Shown one piece after another: positions 54,282-63,619 of a DNA stretch of 64,000 nt (its first letter is position 1; the number at the start of each line of letters is the position of its first letter). The translations under genes and the position numbers were made by a program. The DNA is from an alpha proteobacterium HIMB59 (lineage in GTDB: Bacteria > Pseudomonadota > Alphaproteobacteria > HIMB59), in NCBI GenBank assembly GCA_000299115.1, contig CP003801.1, positions 310,001-374,000 on the forward strand, read 5' to 3'. Below the pieces are notes generated by a model that ran no database searches, had not been told where the DNA came from, and was given only the letters and a program-made list of their open reading frames with translations.

Positions 54282-54698
54282 TTGTTTTTGCATGGGATAA
54301 ACGGCACACCCTGAAATTTTCCATTTACCCTCATCCTGTATTAGGGAATAAGTAGCTAAAAAAGACTCATCTTGTTGTGAAATTACTTGGAGTTGATGAT
54401 AAATGGCTCCTTCAAAATACCTAGCATCTATAAAGTAAAATTGTTTGGGATTATAAACAGGTTCATAATAGTTTTTTACCATCGACATAAATTCTAGTGG
54501 ATTATTAAACTTCATTTTTATCAATGGGGCGGCATAAGAATAAGCTAGTTCAGCGTTTTCATCTAGAAAAGCTTGAATTTGGCTTTCAATTATAAATTGT
54601 GTTTCATCGAATTCTTTTTCATAAGAAATTTCTGATTTTGCTAAACCAGATATACTCAAAAACGTAATTATAGTAAGTATCGTTTTTTTTAGATGCAT
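54273..54698 (-). CDS. DUF4864 family secreted protein
   Basis: A 141-residue exported protein with a signal peptide (cleaved near residue 22, after LAKS). The mature part matches DUF4864: IESQIQAFLDENAELAYSYA, IKMKFNNPLEFMSMV, then a strand-rich end with GKWKISGCAVYP. It probably folds as an NTF2-like domain. Function unknown. Divergent from the following TPR gene with 34 bases between. Confidence 0.8.
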   Translation of the reverse strand: MHLKKTILTIITFLSISGLAKSEISYEKEFDETQFIIESQIQAFLDENAELAYSYAAPLIKMKFNNPLEFMSMVKNYYEPVYNPKQFYFIDARYFEGAIYHQLQVISQQDESFLATYSLIQDEGKWKISGCAVYPMQKQSI

Positions 54699-54732
54699 AC
54701 TTAATTATATGAAAGATTTTAAACCTTAGATT

Positions 54733-55272
54733 ATGAAAACATTATTAACATTGATTTTTATGGCCTTTTCAACGATCTCTTATTCTGATCAGAATAGTCC
54801 CGAACTAGATATTTTATTTGAGGATTTATATAACGTTCAAGATATTACTCAGCAAAACAAAATCGTTTCTAACATTTGGTCAGAATGGATGAAAATAGAT
54901 AATCCTGAGTCACAAAAAATTATGGACATGGTGCCATATTTTTTTCAAACAAGAAATTATGATGAGGCCATTGAAGCACTTTCCTATGTTATTGAACAAG
55001 AGCCTAACTTTTCCGAAGCATACAACAAAAGAGCAACATTTTATTTTATGATGGGTGATTTTGAAAATTCCATGAAAGATATTGAGGCCACTTTAGCTTT
55101 AGAGCCTCGTCATTTCGGTGCCTTAGACGGTATGAGTAGAATTTTAATCACTTATAAAAAATATGAACAAGCTTTCCAAGTTTATGAAGAAATGATGAGT
55201 CTAATGCCCAATGATGTAACTTTGCACATGAAAATGGATCGGCTCAATAAGCTTATATTTGATGACGCTTGA
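54733..55272 (+). CDS. Periplasmic TPR protein
   Basis: A 179-residue protein with signal peptide (ends near residue 18, TISYS) and about three TPR units from residue 55 (FQTRNYDEAIEALSYVIEQ, YNKRATFYFMMGDFENSMKD, YKKYEQAFQVYEEMM). A scaffold for protein contact in the periplasm; no enzyme motif. Divergent from the DUF4864 gene, both exported. Confidence 0.85.
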   Translation: MKTLLTLIFMAFSTISYSDQNSPELDILFEDLYNVQDITQQNKIVSNIWSEWMKIDNPESQKIMDMVPYFFQTRNYDEAIEALSYVIEQEPNFSEAYNKRATFYFMMGDFENSMKDIEATLALEPRHFGALDGMSRILITYKKYEQAFQVYEEMMSLMPNDVTLHMKMDRLNKLIFDDA

Positions 55273-55320
55273 GTTGATATCTTAAAAAAAATTATTTTAG
55301 ATAAAAAAGGTTATTAATTA

Positions 55321-55395
55321 ATCGCTTGTCTATGCAAGCCCCTAGCCACCTCCTCCTCGACAAAGTCTAAACCCAAGCGGCCAAGGGAATACACA
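55321..55395. other. Unexplained G+C-rich element with an inverted repeat
   Basis: Within the 191-base gap 55273-55463 this stretch is clearly richer in G+C than its surroundings. CGCTTG (55323-55328) can pair with CAAGCG (55374-55379), or GCTTG with the nearer CAAGC (55335-55339), and a C-rich run CCTCCTCCTC (anti-Shine-Dalgarno-like) lies between. On the minus strand it also reads as a short open stretch from GTG, about 25 codons. It may be a small RNA or a leader element of the downstream exporter gene; I recognise no known family. Confidence 0.35.
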
Positions 55396-55463
55396 TACTA
55401 TTCGAATTTATCCATTTGGGAAATATATATTTTATTTAAAAAATCATTGTAAAATCAACGTTT

Positions 55464-56216
55464 ATGCTAGTTTCATCTTACTCTATGACCATTCTGGTAT
55501 ACATATTTTTTGTGTACGTGCTTTGCGGTGTCATTAAAGGAAGTATTGGTTTTGGAATGCCAACCGTTTCAATTTCTCTTTTGTCTTTTGTTTTAGATGT
55601 AAAAATTATTATCGCACTTATTTTAGTTCCCACTCTTGTTGTCAATGTTTACCAATTAAGTAGAGGCGGAAATTTTAAAAAAATTATCAGTGAAACAAAA
55701 TATTTTTTATTTTTTTCTACTATTTTTATTTTTCCTGGGGCTTATTTACTAAAAATAATTAATTCAAATTTTATTATTTTATTTATAGCTACAATTTTAA
55801 TAATCAATTCTGCTTTATTTCTTTTAAAGATAAAGTTTAAACTACCCTTCCATGATAAACCTGTTTCCCAAATTATAGTTGGATCAATAAATGGAGTTAT
55901 TATTGGTATGACAAGCATATACACGATGCCATTAGTATTTTTACTGCAGTCTCTCAACTACAATAAAAATACAACTATTCAGTTTCTAGGAATTGCTTTT
56001 TTTCTGTATCCTCTTGGGCAAATAATTTCATTTTCTAATTTTGATTTAATTAATAAAGAAATTGTTATTAATTCTTTGATTATTTTAGTACCCATTTTTT
56101 GTGGCCTATTTATTGGTCAAAAAATAAGATATCAAATATCAGAAGCTTTATTCCAAAAATTTTTCTACATTATGCTTCTCTTTATGAGTACCGTTATTTT
56201 AATAAATTTCTTTTAA
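55464..56216 (+). CDS. TauE/SafE (TSUP) family sulfite/sulfonate exporter
   Basis: A 250-residue inner-membrane protein with about eight helices. The N-terminal repeat has VLCGVIKGSIGFGMPTVSIS, the pattern G-x-x-x-G-x-x-G-x-GG/P of the TSUP family, with its second-half counterpart SINGVIIGMTSIYTMPLVF. Members move sulfite, sulfoacetate or related anions. It opens the sulfur-related region; the following genes are transsulfuration enzymes. Confidence 0.85.
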   Translation: MLVSSYSMTILVYIFFVYVLCGVIKGSIGFGMPTVSISLLSFVLDVKIIIALILVPTLVVNVYQLSRGGNFKKIISETKYFLFFSTIFIFPGAYLLKIINSNFIILFIATILIINSALFLLKIKFKLPFHDKPVSQIIVGSINGVIIGMTSIYTMPLVFLLQSLNYNKNTTIQFLGIAFFLYPLGQIISFSNFDLINKEIVINSLIILVPIFCGLFIGQKIRYQISEALFQKFFYIMLLFMSTVILINFF

Positions 56217-56252
56217 TGTTTTATTGATTTTGGAATAGTCTATAAAAGTAGT

Positions 56253-57392
56253 GTGAAAAAAAAGTTTAATACAAAAGTTATTCACTCAGGCCATGGTTCT
56301 GATAATGAAACTGGAGCGGTGATGCCTCCCATACATCTATCATCAACTTTTAAACAAAAAAAACCTGGAGACTTTCAATATGAATATGCTCGAACAAAAA
56401 ACCCCTCTCGAGATATCTTAGAAAAATTATTAGCTTCAATTGAATCTGGAAAACAAGCCTTTGCATTTTCTTCTGGAATGGCGGCGATTAATACAGTTTG
56501 TGATTTATTTGGTGAAAATTATCATGTGATTTGCTCTGATGATGTTTATGGGGGCACCAGAAGATTATTCGATAAAGTTAAAACGAATATTGACGTTACT
56601 TATGTTGATTTTGACACCAATGTTAATTGGGATGATATTGTAACAGAACGTACCAAGTTTGTTTGGGCTGAAACCCCATCTAATCCCTTAATGAAAATTA
56701 TAGATATTAAAAATACAGCCGAAATTGCACATGGTTTTAATTTACCGGTTATTTGCGATAACACTTTTGCTTCTCCTTATAACCAACGACCTTTAGAGCT
56801 TGGGGCAGATTTGGTTGTTAGTTCTTCTACAAAATATTTGGGTGGTCACTCAGATATCGTTGGGGGGTCGATAGTAATTAAAGATCAAGATCTATACGCA
56901 GAAAAAATCTCGTACCTTCAAAATGCTGTAGGGGCTATCCCATCACCTTTTGACTGTTACTTACTTACTCGCAGTATCAAAACACTTTCTGTGCGAATGC
57001 AAAAGCATAATGAAAATGGAGAGAAGGTAGCTAATTTTTTAGAGTCACATCCAAAGGTTATTAAAATTCATTATCCTGGAACAGATCAAAAATATAAATC
57101 AATTGCCTCAAAGCAAATGAGTGGATTTGGGGGGATGATGTCGATTGTTCTTGATACCAATTTAGAGGGAGTTAATACATTTCTCTCTCATTTAAAAATT
57201 TTTACACTCGCAGAAAGCTTAGGTGGTGTTGAAAGTTTAATTGAACATCCCGCAATTATGACCCATGCATCAATTGACAAAAAAATTCGAGATAGTTTGG
57301 GTATCTCAGATAGCCTTTTACGCTTATCAGTTGGTATTGAAGACGTTGAAGATATTATTGATGATCTAAATCAAGCTTTAGATACTATTTAA
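56253..57392 (+). CDS. Cys/Met metabolism PLP enzyme (cystathionine gamma-synthase/lyase type)
   Basis: A 379-residue fold-type I enzyme from a GTG start. PLP lysine is K194 in SSSTKYLGGHSD, and YEYARTKNPSRDILEKLLA and SSGMAAI are family blocks. It either makes cystathionine from an O-activated homoserine or cleaves it to cysteine; sequence by eye does not decide. Four bases later comes a cysteine-synthase-like gene; together they could run reverse transsulfuration. Confidence 0.9.
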   Translation: MKKKFNTKVIHSGHGSDNETGAVMPPIHLSSTFKQKKPGDFQYEYARTKNPSRDILEKLLASIESGKQAFAFSSGMAAINTVCDLFGENYHVICSDDVYGGTRRLFDKVKTNIDVTYVDFDTNVNWDDIVTERTKFVWAETPSNPLMKIIDIKNTAEIAHGFNLPVICDNTFASPYNQRPLELGADLVVSSSTKYLGGHSDIVGGSIVIKDQDLYAEKISYLQNAVGAIPSPFDCYLLTRSIKTLSVRMQKHNENGEKVANFLESHPKVIKIHYPGTDQKYKSIASKQMSGFGGMMSIVLDTNLEGVNTFLSHLKIFTLAESLGGVESLIEHPAIMTHASIDKKIRDSLGISDSLLRLSVGIEDVEDIIDDLNQALDTI

Positions 57393-57396
57393 TATT

Positions 57397-58392
57397 ATGA
57401 ATAATTCGATGATTGATTTAATTGGCAACACTCCTTTGATTAAATTGAAATATCCGTCTGAGTTGACGGGTTGTAATATTTATGGAAAAGCTGAATTTAT
57501 GAATCCTGGTGGCTCAGTAAAAGATCGAGCCGCATTAGGCATTATTCAAAATGCTGAAGAAAAAAAATTAATTGAACCTGGTGGCACTGTTGTGGAAGGC
57601 ACTTTTGGAAATACTGGTATCGCCCTTACAATGATTAATAATGCTCGAGGTTATAAAACAATCATCGTCATGCCAGACGCAGCGTCTCTAGAAAAACGCG
57701 ATATATTAAGAAATTTAGGCGCAGAACTGAGAATAGTAGAAGTTAAACCATACAAAGACCCGGGTAATTATCAGCATATTTCCAGAAGATTAGCAGAAGA
57801 ATTACAGGCCAAAGGTGAGGGATCAGTGATCTGGGCCAATCAATTTGATAATACGGCAAATTATCAATTTCATGCAAAAACGACTGCTAGAGAAATTTAT
57901 AATCAATTAGATGGAAAAATTGATGGTTTTACTTGTGCTATTGGTACGGGTGGAACTTTAGCTGGAACGTCAGTGGGCTTAAAAGAATTAAACCCTGATA
58001 TAAAAATTGCTTGCACAGATCCTCAGGGCGCTACTATGTACCGTTATTTTAAAGACTCAGTTTTAGAAGTGACTGGCGATCCCTCTGAGACAGAAGGCAT
58101 AGGTCAGGCAAGGGTTACTAAAAACGTTGAAGCGTGTCTGATTGATATGGCATATCATATCTCTGATAAAGAGGCATTCGAGCTTTTATATAAATTAATA
58201 AAAACCGAAGGTTTGTTTTTAGGAACAAGTTGTGGAGTTAATATTGCTGGGGCCATGCAAATGGCAAAAGAAATGGGCCCTGGTAAAAATATTGTCACAA
58301 TTTTGTGTGATGATGCTTATAAGTATTTTAGTAAGATGTTTAATAAAGATTTTTTAAAATCAAAAAATCTTCCTATTCCTGATTGGCTTTAA
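57397..58392 (+). CDS. Cysteine synthase / cystathionine beta-synthase-like enzyme
   Basis: A 331-residue fold-type II PLP enzyme. PLP lysine is K42 in NPGGSVKDRAA; the phosphate-binding loop is GTGGTLAG, and the substrate loop EGTFGNTGIAL (where cysteine synthases have T-S-G-N-T). No CBS regulatory domains. It condenses O-acetylserine with sulfide, or serine with homocysteine if it is CBS-like; the altered EGTFGNTG loop makes simple CysK less certain. It overlaps the cytochrome b561 gene by 20 bases, tail-to-tail. Confidence 0.85.
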   Translation: MNNSMIDLIGNTPLIKLKYPSELTGCNIYGKAEFMNPGGSVKDRAALGIIQNAEEKKLIEPGGTVVEGTFGNTGIALTMINNARGYKTIIVMPDAASLEKRDILRNLGAELRIVEVKPYKDPGNYQHISRRLAEELQAKGEGSVIWANQFDNTANYQFHAKTTAREIYNQLDGKIDGFTCAIGTGGTLAGTSVGLKELNPDIKIACTDPQGATMYRYFKDSVLEVTGDPSETEGIGQARVTKNVEACLIDMAYHISDKEAFELLYKLIKTEGLFLGTSCGVNIAGAMQMAKEMGPGKNIVTILCDDAYKYFSKMFNKDFLKSKNLPIPDWL

Positions 58393-58927
58393 TTTTATTA
58401 AAAAAGTATATTCTTTTTAAAGTATTATCTTTTAACCAATAGTGATGATACAACGCACCGATGACATGTAAAGCTAGCATAGCTAAAATTATATTTCCTA
58501 ATAAATCATGTATAGAATGAACAACTCTTTTCATATCTCTATTTCTTTCTAAAATCTCAGGTAGATGGTTTCCAAAAAAATTTACAACATCACCTTGTAG
58601 ATTGGTCAGCAGATACCCCGAGAGCGGCATTATAAAAAATATGACGTAAAATAAGATATGAATGAAAGTTGCTAACTTTATCAAAATTTTTTTAGAAGAA
58701 AGAGGTTCGGGTCGTATATTTATCCATCTCCAACAAATCCTAAAAATTGCTAACAAGAAAATTAAGATCCCCAGACTATTATGAAGCATTAAAACAGCGT
58801 CATAATTTTGAAAATTATCTTCAAGATTTAATCCTAATAAAAATGTTGCAAGAAGAATGGTGGCCATTAGCCAATGGAATAAAATACTAATAAATCCATA
58901 TGATTGAGTTGTATTTAATATTCCCAT
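58373..58927 (-). CDS. Cytochrome b561-type membrane protein
   Basis: A 184-residue four-helix membrane cytochrome. Haem-ligand histidines are likely in SILFHWLMATILLATF, LMLHNSLGILIFLLA, and the last helix LALHVIGALYHHYW. It would pass electrons between the quinone pool and a periplasmic partner, perhaps the c'-type cytochrome or a molybdo/tungsto-enzyme. The 121-base gap after its start (58928-59048) holds the tupA promoter region and no gene. Confidence 0.9.
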   Translation of the reverse strand: MGILNTTQSYGFISILFHWLMATILLATFLLGLNLEDNFQNYDAVLMLHNSLGILIFLLAIFRICWRWINIRPEPLSSKKILIKLATFIHILFYVIFFIMPLSGYLLTNLQGDVVNFFGNHLPEILERNRDMKRVVHSIHDLLGNIILAMLALHVIGALYHHYWLKDNTLKRIYFFNKIKANQE

Positions 58928-59048
58928 TGATTATCTAATTAATACAATAAATTTCTTGATAAATGATTAAAATTTTATGATAAGAAAATCTTATTGGAAT
59001 ATTATTATTTAATAAACAATACTTATCACAAAATTTTAGAGAACTTTT

Positions 59049-59855
59049 ATGCTTAAAATTAAAATACTATTGCTAATATTAATACTCTCCATCAGTAATT
59101 CCTTTTCTAGAGACTACATTGTTGTGCAATCCACAACAAGTACGGCAAATACCGGTTTGCTTGATGTGTTGAGTGAAGAATTTTTTCAAGATACTGGAAT
59201 TGAAATTCGAGCAGTAGCTGTCGGAACCGGTACAGCAATTTCAAATGCAAAAAAAGGAGATGGTGATGTTTTAATGGTTCATTCTAAAGTTGATGAATTA
59301 AAATTTGTACAAGATGGTTTTGGTGTTGAGCGATTTGACTTAATGTACAATGACTTCGTAATAGTAGGACCAAATCATGATCCTGCAAAAATTAAAGATA
59401 AAAAAAATATATCTGAGGTAATGAAAATTCTATCAAACCCAAATTATAAATTTATTTCGAGAGATGATTTTTCTGGTACACATAAAAAAGAATTATCTCT
59501 TTGGCATGAATCTGAAATAAGCATCCCTTCAGACAGTTCATACATTAAATCAGGAAGTGGAATGGCTAGTACAATCAATATTGCGAGTGAAATGCAATCT
59601 TATACTTTAACTGACCGTGGAACTTGGATTGCTTTTCAAAATAAAAATAATTTAGATATATTATTCGAAAATGATAAATCTCTTTTTAACCCTTATGGTG
59701 TTATTGCAGTTAGCCCAGAAAAGTTTCCGCATGTAGAATATGAAAAATCTAATAGATTTATTGAATGGCTCTTAAAGGGCAGGGGTAATAACATTATTTC
59801 TAACTATACTATAGAGGGCCAAAAATTATTTTTTACATATAACAAAAACAATTAA
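59049..59855 (+). CDS. tupA: Tungstate ABC transporter substrate-binding protein
   Basis: A 268-residue periplasmic protein with a signal peptide (ends near NSFS, about residue 20). The mature start VVQSTTSTANTGLLDVL is the TupA signature that cradles the oxyanion, followed by VAVGTGTAISNAKKGDGDVL and SRDDFSGTHKKELSLW. High-affinity tungstate (or molybdate) capture. First of tupABC; 22 bases to tupB. Confidence 0.9.
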   Translation: MLKIKILLLILILSISNSFSRDYIVVQSTTSTANTGLLDVLSEEFFQDTGIEIRAVAVGTGTAISNAKKGDGDVLMVHSKVDELKFVQDGFGVERFDLMYNDFVIVGPNHDPAKIKDKKNISEVMKILSNPNYKFISRDDFSGTHKKELSLWHESEISIPSDSSYIKSGSGMASTINIASEMQSYTLTDRGTWIAFQNKNNLDILFENDKSLFNPYGVIAVSPEKFPHVEYEKSNRFIEWLLKGRGNNIISNYTIEGQKLFFTYNKNN

Positions 59856-59877
59856 ATAGATAAAATATTAATTAATA

Positions 59878-60522
59878 ATGCTTGATACATCAAAAGTACT
59901 AGAGGCCATAGGAATATCCTTGCATGTGAGTTTTGTATCAACTTTATTTGCTTTCTTTCTTTCAATCTTTTTTGGATATCTAATTGCCACTAGGAAATTT
60001 TTTCTTAAGAAATATATAGTCAGTTTTTTCGGGTCTCTTACTTCAATCCCTCCTGTTTGCGCAGGTTTGATTGTTTATTTAATCATAAGTCGCTCAGGAC
60101 CTTTAGGCTGGATGGAGCTTTTATATACACCTTCAGCAATGATAATCGCACAATTCATAATAATTTTTCCTATTATGATTACTCTCATAATTAATTATAT
60201 CGAACGTGAGTACCCACAATTAAAGGATGAATTAATATCATACGGGGCATCTCAAAAAGATATTTTATTTCTACTTATTACAAACCAAAAAGGAATATAT
60301 CTGACAACATTGCTTATTGGATTTGGAAGAGCAATAAGCGAATACGGAGCAGCTGCTATTGTAGGGGGGTCTATAGATCATGTTACTCGTAATATGACCG
60401 CTATGATCGCTTTAGAAACTGCTAAAGGAAATATATTAATTGGTGTCACCTTAGGCGCCATCTTGATTTCTGTCTCCTTAATTATTTCATTTGGAATAAA
60501 TTACTTTAAGAATGATGATTAA
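59878..60522 (+). CDS. tupB: Tungstate ABC transporter permease
   Basis: A 214-residue permease with about five helices. The EAA coupling loop appears as ELISYGASQKDILFLLI, then GFGRAISEYGAAAIVGGSI and the ETAKGNI end typical of the Tup/ModB group. Overlaps tupC by 11 bases. Confidence 0.92.
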   Translation: MLDTSKVLEAIGISLHVSFVSTLFAFFLSIFFGYLIATRKFFLKKYIVSFFGSLTSIPPVCAGLIVYLIISRSGPLGWMELLYTPSAMIIAQFIIIFPIMITLIINYIEREYPQLKDELISYGASQKDILFLLITNQKGIYLTTLLIGFGRAISEYGAAAIVGGSIDHVTRNMTAMIALETAKGNILIGVTLGAILISVSLIISFGINYFKNDD

Positions 60523-61138
60523 CTTAAAAAATATACATTACAAAATTTCACAAAAAATTATTTTACAAAATATTGATTTGAATATTCAAGAAGGCAAGAC
60601 AACAGTTATCATGGGTAAAAATGGATCAGGAAAATCCACATTATTGAAATTATTAAATCAAATTATTAAACCTACCTCTGGATTATTTGATTCAACTTTA
60701 TCAAAACCTGTACCGATGCTTTTTCAAAAGCCGCTGATGTTACAAAATTCTGTAAATTATAATTATCACATTCTTCAAAAAATAAAAAAACATCAAATTA
60801 ATCACTTTTGGTTTAAAAAATTTGACCTATCTCATCTTTCAAACCAAAAAATAAACTCTTTATCAGAGGGAGAAAAACAAAAAGTATTTATATCCAGAAT
60901 TATGAGCTTTGATCAATCTCATCTTTTTCTAGATGAACCAAATCAAAGCCTCGATTTACAAAGTGAAAAATTATTAATTGATCTTTTGATTAATGAAAAA
61001 AATCAAAAAACGATTGTAATGACTTTGCATGATTTTGAGATTGCTAAAAGAATCGGAGACTATTTTATATATTTAGAAAATGGCAAAATTTTGCTGCAAG
61101 ACAGTTACGAGGATTTCTTTAAAAAATTTAACTTTTAA
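60512..61138 (+). CDS. tupC: Tungstate ABC transporter ATP-binding protein
   Basis: A 208-residue ABC ATPase: Walker A GKNGSGKST at residues 35-43, signature SLSEGEKQKVFISR, Walker B HLFLDEPNQSLD and switch histidine in MTLHDFEIAKR. It lacks the C-terminal regulatory domain of ModC, so its length fits TupC. It drives tungstate import with TupA and TupB. Confidence 0.92.
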   Translation: MMINLKNIHYKISQKIILQNIDLNIQEGKTTVIMGKNGSGKSTLLKLLNQIIKPTSGLFDSTLSKPVPMLFQKPLMLQNSVNYNYHILQKIKKHQINHFWFKKFDLSHLSNQKINSLSEGEKQKVFISRIMSFDQSHLFLDEPNQSLDLQSEKLLIDLLINEKNQKTIVMTLHDFEIAKRIGDYFIYLENGKILLQDSYEDFFKKFNF

Positions 61139-61180
61139 TTTATTCAAATCTATTTCAAAATAGAGTCGTTTAAGAATTAG

Positions 61181-61591
61181 ATGAATAAATTTTTACCTCT
61201 CTTAATTTTGATTATGAGCCCTTTGCTCGCAAGCGATGTCATAACTCAGAGACAAGACAGCATGCAGGACTTTAATAAATTAATGAGATCTGCTACTCAA
61301 TCACTTAAAAGTGGTGAAATTGATGGGTTATCACAGATTTATGATGATATTGAAGCTATTATGATAAATTATCCAACTCTATTTCCTGAGGATAGTTTTG
61401 ATGGAAAGACCAAAGCGAGTAAGAATATTATAGATGATAGATCCACGTTTAATCAGATATCAAGTGAAGCTGCGGAATGGGCAGCTTTAGCAAAAATTGC
61501 AGCTGATAACAATGATTTAGAGACTCTTCAGCAACATCATCAAAATCTTTATGGCAGTTGTAAAAGTTGCCACTCACGTTTTAAAAATTAA
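61181..61591 (+). CDS. Cytochrome c' family protein
   Basis: A 136-residue periplasmic cytochrome with signal peptide (ends LLAS, about residue 18). A four-helix bundle with the C-terminal haem motif CKSCH (about 128-132), the standard arrangement of class II cytochromes c. The c' group binds NO/CO or carries electrons; here a link to the nearby cytochrome b561 or sulfur oxidation is possible. It ends one base from the convergent reductase gene. Confidence 0.85.
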   Translation: MNKFLPLLILIMSPLLASDVITQRQDSMQDFNKLMRSATQSLKSGEIDGLSQIYDDIEAIMINYPTLFPEDSFDGKTKASKNIIDDRSTFNQISSEAAEWAALAKIAADNNDLETLQQHHQNLYGSCKSCHSRFKN

Positions 61592-62518
61592 TTAGTATAT
61601 ATCTGGCCCTGTTGGAATAATCCCGTTTGGATTGATAGTCGGATGACTTCCATAATAGTGAGTTTTTATGTGATCAATGTTGATAGTCGTTTTAATTTTT
61701 GAATTTGATTTGATTGATTGTACATATCGACTGATATTGGGATAATCAATTATTCTTTTTTTATTACATTTAAAATGACCAACATAAACCGGATCAAACC
61801 TTAATAAAGTAGGAAATAAACGAAGATCGCATTCTAAAATTTCATCTCCAAGTAAATAAGAATTTTGCTTAAGCATTTTTTCTATTTGATCAAGCGCAGT
61901 AAATAATTTATCTAATTCCTCTTCGTAAACAGATTGTTTTGTTGCAAAACCAACTTTGTAAACGCCATTGTTAATATTATGATAAGTAAAATTATTAATT
62001 TCATCAATTTTTTTTTGTAACTTCTCTGGATAAAAATCTAAATTATTATTGGTAAGCTTATTAAAAGAATAATTGAACATTCTGATAATCTCAGATGACT
62101 CGTTACTGACAATGGTTTGATTTTTTTTATCCCATAGGACAGGCACTGTCACACGACCCGAGTAATTCGGATTAGCTTTAAGATATATTTGATAAAGGTA
62201 CTCTTTTGAAAATAAATGATCAGCAGTTGTACCGGGAAAATTTTCTTCGAAGGTCCAACCATTTTCTAACATGTATGGGTTAACTACACTGACAGAAATA
62301 TGATCGTCTAAATCCTTCAAACTTCTATAAATAAGTGTGCGGTGAGCCCAAGGGCAAGCTAAAGAAACATAAAGGTGATACCGACCACTGTCCGGTGTAA
62401 AATCACTATCGAAATCAATAAAATGTCTAAACTGAGCTTCAGTTCTTATAAATTTTCCACCTGATTTTTTGGTGTCGTACCATTGATCTTGCCAAACACC
62501 ATTTACTAGTAATCCCAT
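61592..62518 (-). CDS. Glutathionyl-hydroquinone reductase (Xi-class GST, YqjG-like)
   Basis: A 308-residue cytoplasmic enzyme. The N-terminal GGKFIRTEAQFRHFI and the active-site SLACPWAHRTLIYRSLK (cysteine of CPWAHR) are diagnostic of Xi-class GSTs, as are the later LGDEILECDLRLFPTLLRFD and HYYGSHPTINPNGIIP. It reduces glutathionyl-hydroquinones with glutathione. It implies glutathione in this cell, as does the next gene. Confidence 0.95.
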   Translation of the reverse strand: MGLLVNGVWQDQWYDTKKSGGKFIRTEAQFRHFIDFDSDFTPDSGRYHLYVSLACPWAHRTLIYRSLKDLDDHISVSVVNPYMLENGWTFEENFPGTTADHLFSKEYLYQIYLKANPNYSGRVTVPVLWDKKNQTIVSNESSEIIRMFNYSFNKLTNNNLDFYPEKLQKKIDEINNFTYHNINNGVYKVGFATKQSVYEEELDKLFTALDQIEKMLKQNSYLLGDEILECDLRLFPTLLRFDPVYVGHFKCNKKRIIDYPNISRYVQSIKSNSKIKTTINIDHIKTHYYGSHPTINPNGIIPTGPDIY

Positions 62519-62587
62519 GTGTTACAATTACGCTATGATAGAGAAACAGATTGATAATCATCAATCTTTGACTATATAAATTGTATC

Positions 62588-63619
62588 ATGATATTCAGAC
62601 AGTTATTTGACCATACTTCCTCTACTTATACATATGTAGTAGCTAGCAGAAAGGGCGGTGAGGCCCTAGTTATTGACCCCGTATTAGAAAATGTTGAAAG
62701 ATATATTAAGCTAATGGAAGAGCTAGATTTAAAGTTAGTCAAAGTTATTGATACACACATTCATGCCGATCATATTTCTGGTATGGCAGAATTAAGAGAT
62801 AGAACAAACTGTATCACTATCATGGGAGACGCCACTCCGAGCGATGTTGTTTCAATGCAAGTTAAAGATAATGATGAGGTTTCTATTGAAGGTATAAAAT
62901 TAAAAGCTCTTCATACCCCTGGTCACACGAATGACTCATTTAGTTATTTAATGAATGATAGAATTTTTTCCGGAGATACTTTGTTAATACGAGGTACTGG
63001 AAGAACAGACTTTCAAAATGGCGATCCTTACGATGCGTATAACTCTATTTTTGAAAGAATACTTAAACTACCTGAGGAAACACTTTTATATCCCGCACAT
63101 GATTATAAAGGAGATACTGTTAGTACAATTGGTGAAGAAAAAAAATTCAATCCACGTTTACAAGTAAGTTCAGCAGAGGAATATGCAAATATTATGAATA
63201 ATTTGAATCTTCCTGATCCTAAAATGATGGATATTGCCGTTCCTGGTAACTTAAAGCTTGGTATTGATTTAAAAAGACAAAAAAATACTAATGGTCTAAC
63301 TGTTGAAGAGTTTCAGAATGTTACAACAAATGATGAGCATGTTCTTTTAGATTTAAGAGAAGATAGTGAAATCTATCATGATGGTATAATTAAAAACTCT
63401 ATTCATGTCCCATTTGATCAAGTGTCTGATTATTTGATTAAAGAAAAAGAAAATCTTCAAGGTAAAAAAATCTTAATGTATTGTGCTGTTGGGCACCGAT
63501 CTACGCTTGCTGTCCAAGTTTCTAAATCTTATGATTACAAAAATTGTTACCATTTAATGGGTGGTGTTAAAAACTGGGTTGCCCAAGGCAATCCTATTGA
63601 AAAGAAAGACCATCATTAA
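62588..63619 (+). CDS. Persulfide dioxygenase-rhodanese fusion (ETHE1/CstB-like)
   Basis: A 343-residue fusion. Residues 1 to about 235 are a metallo-beta-lactamase fold with the iron motif HIHADH at 57-62, then HTPGHTNDSF, RGTGRTDFQNGD and YPAHDYKGDTVSTIGEEK, the ETHE1 pattern. Residues about 245-343 are a rhodanese domain with CAVGHRS (cysteine near 299). It oxidises glutathione persulfide to sulfite and moves sulfane sulfur. Coupled to the single-domain rhodanese (1-base overlap). Confidence 0.92.
   Translation: MIFRQLFDHTSSTYTYVVASRKGGEALVIDPVLENVERYIKLMEELDLKLVKVIDTHIHADHISGMAELRDRTNCITIMGDATPSDVVSMQVKDNDEVSIEGIKLKALHTPGHTNDSFSYLMNDRIFSGDTLLIRGTGRTDFQNGDPYDAYNSIFERILKLPEETLLYPAHDYKGDTVSTIGEEKKFNPRLQVSSAEEYANIMNNLNLPDPKMMDIAVPGNLKLGIDLKRQKNTNGLTVEEFQNVTTNDEHVLLDLREDSEIYHDGIIKNSIHVPFDQVSDYLIKEKENLQGKKILMYCAVGHRSTLAVQVSKSYDYKNCYHLMGGVKNWVAQGNPIEKKDHH

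Noticed and set aside
55273-56252. SAM riboswitch upstream of the sulfur genes
   Set aside because: I could not match the gap to SAM-II or SAM-V core sequences; reported only as an unexplained element.
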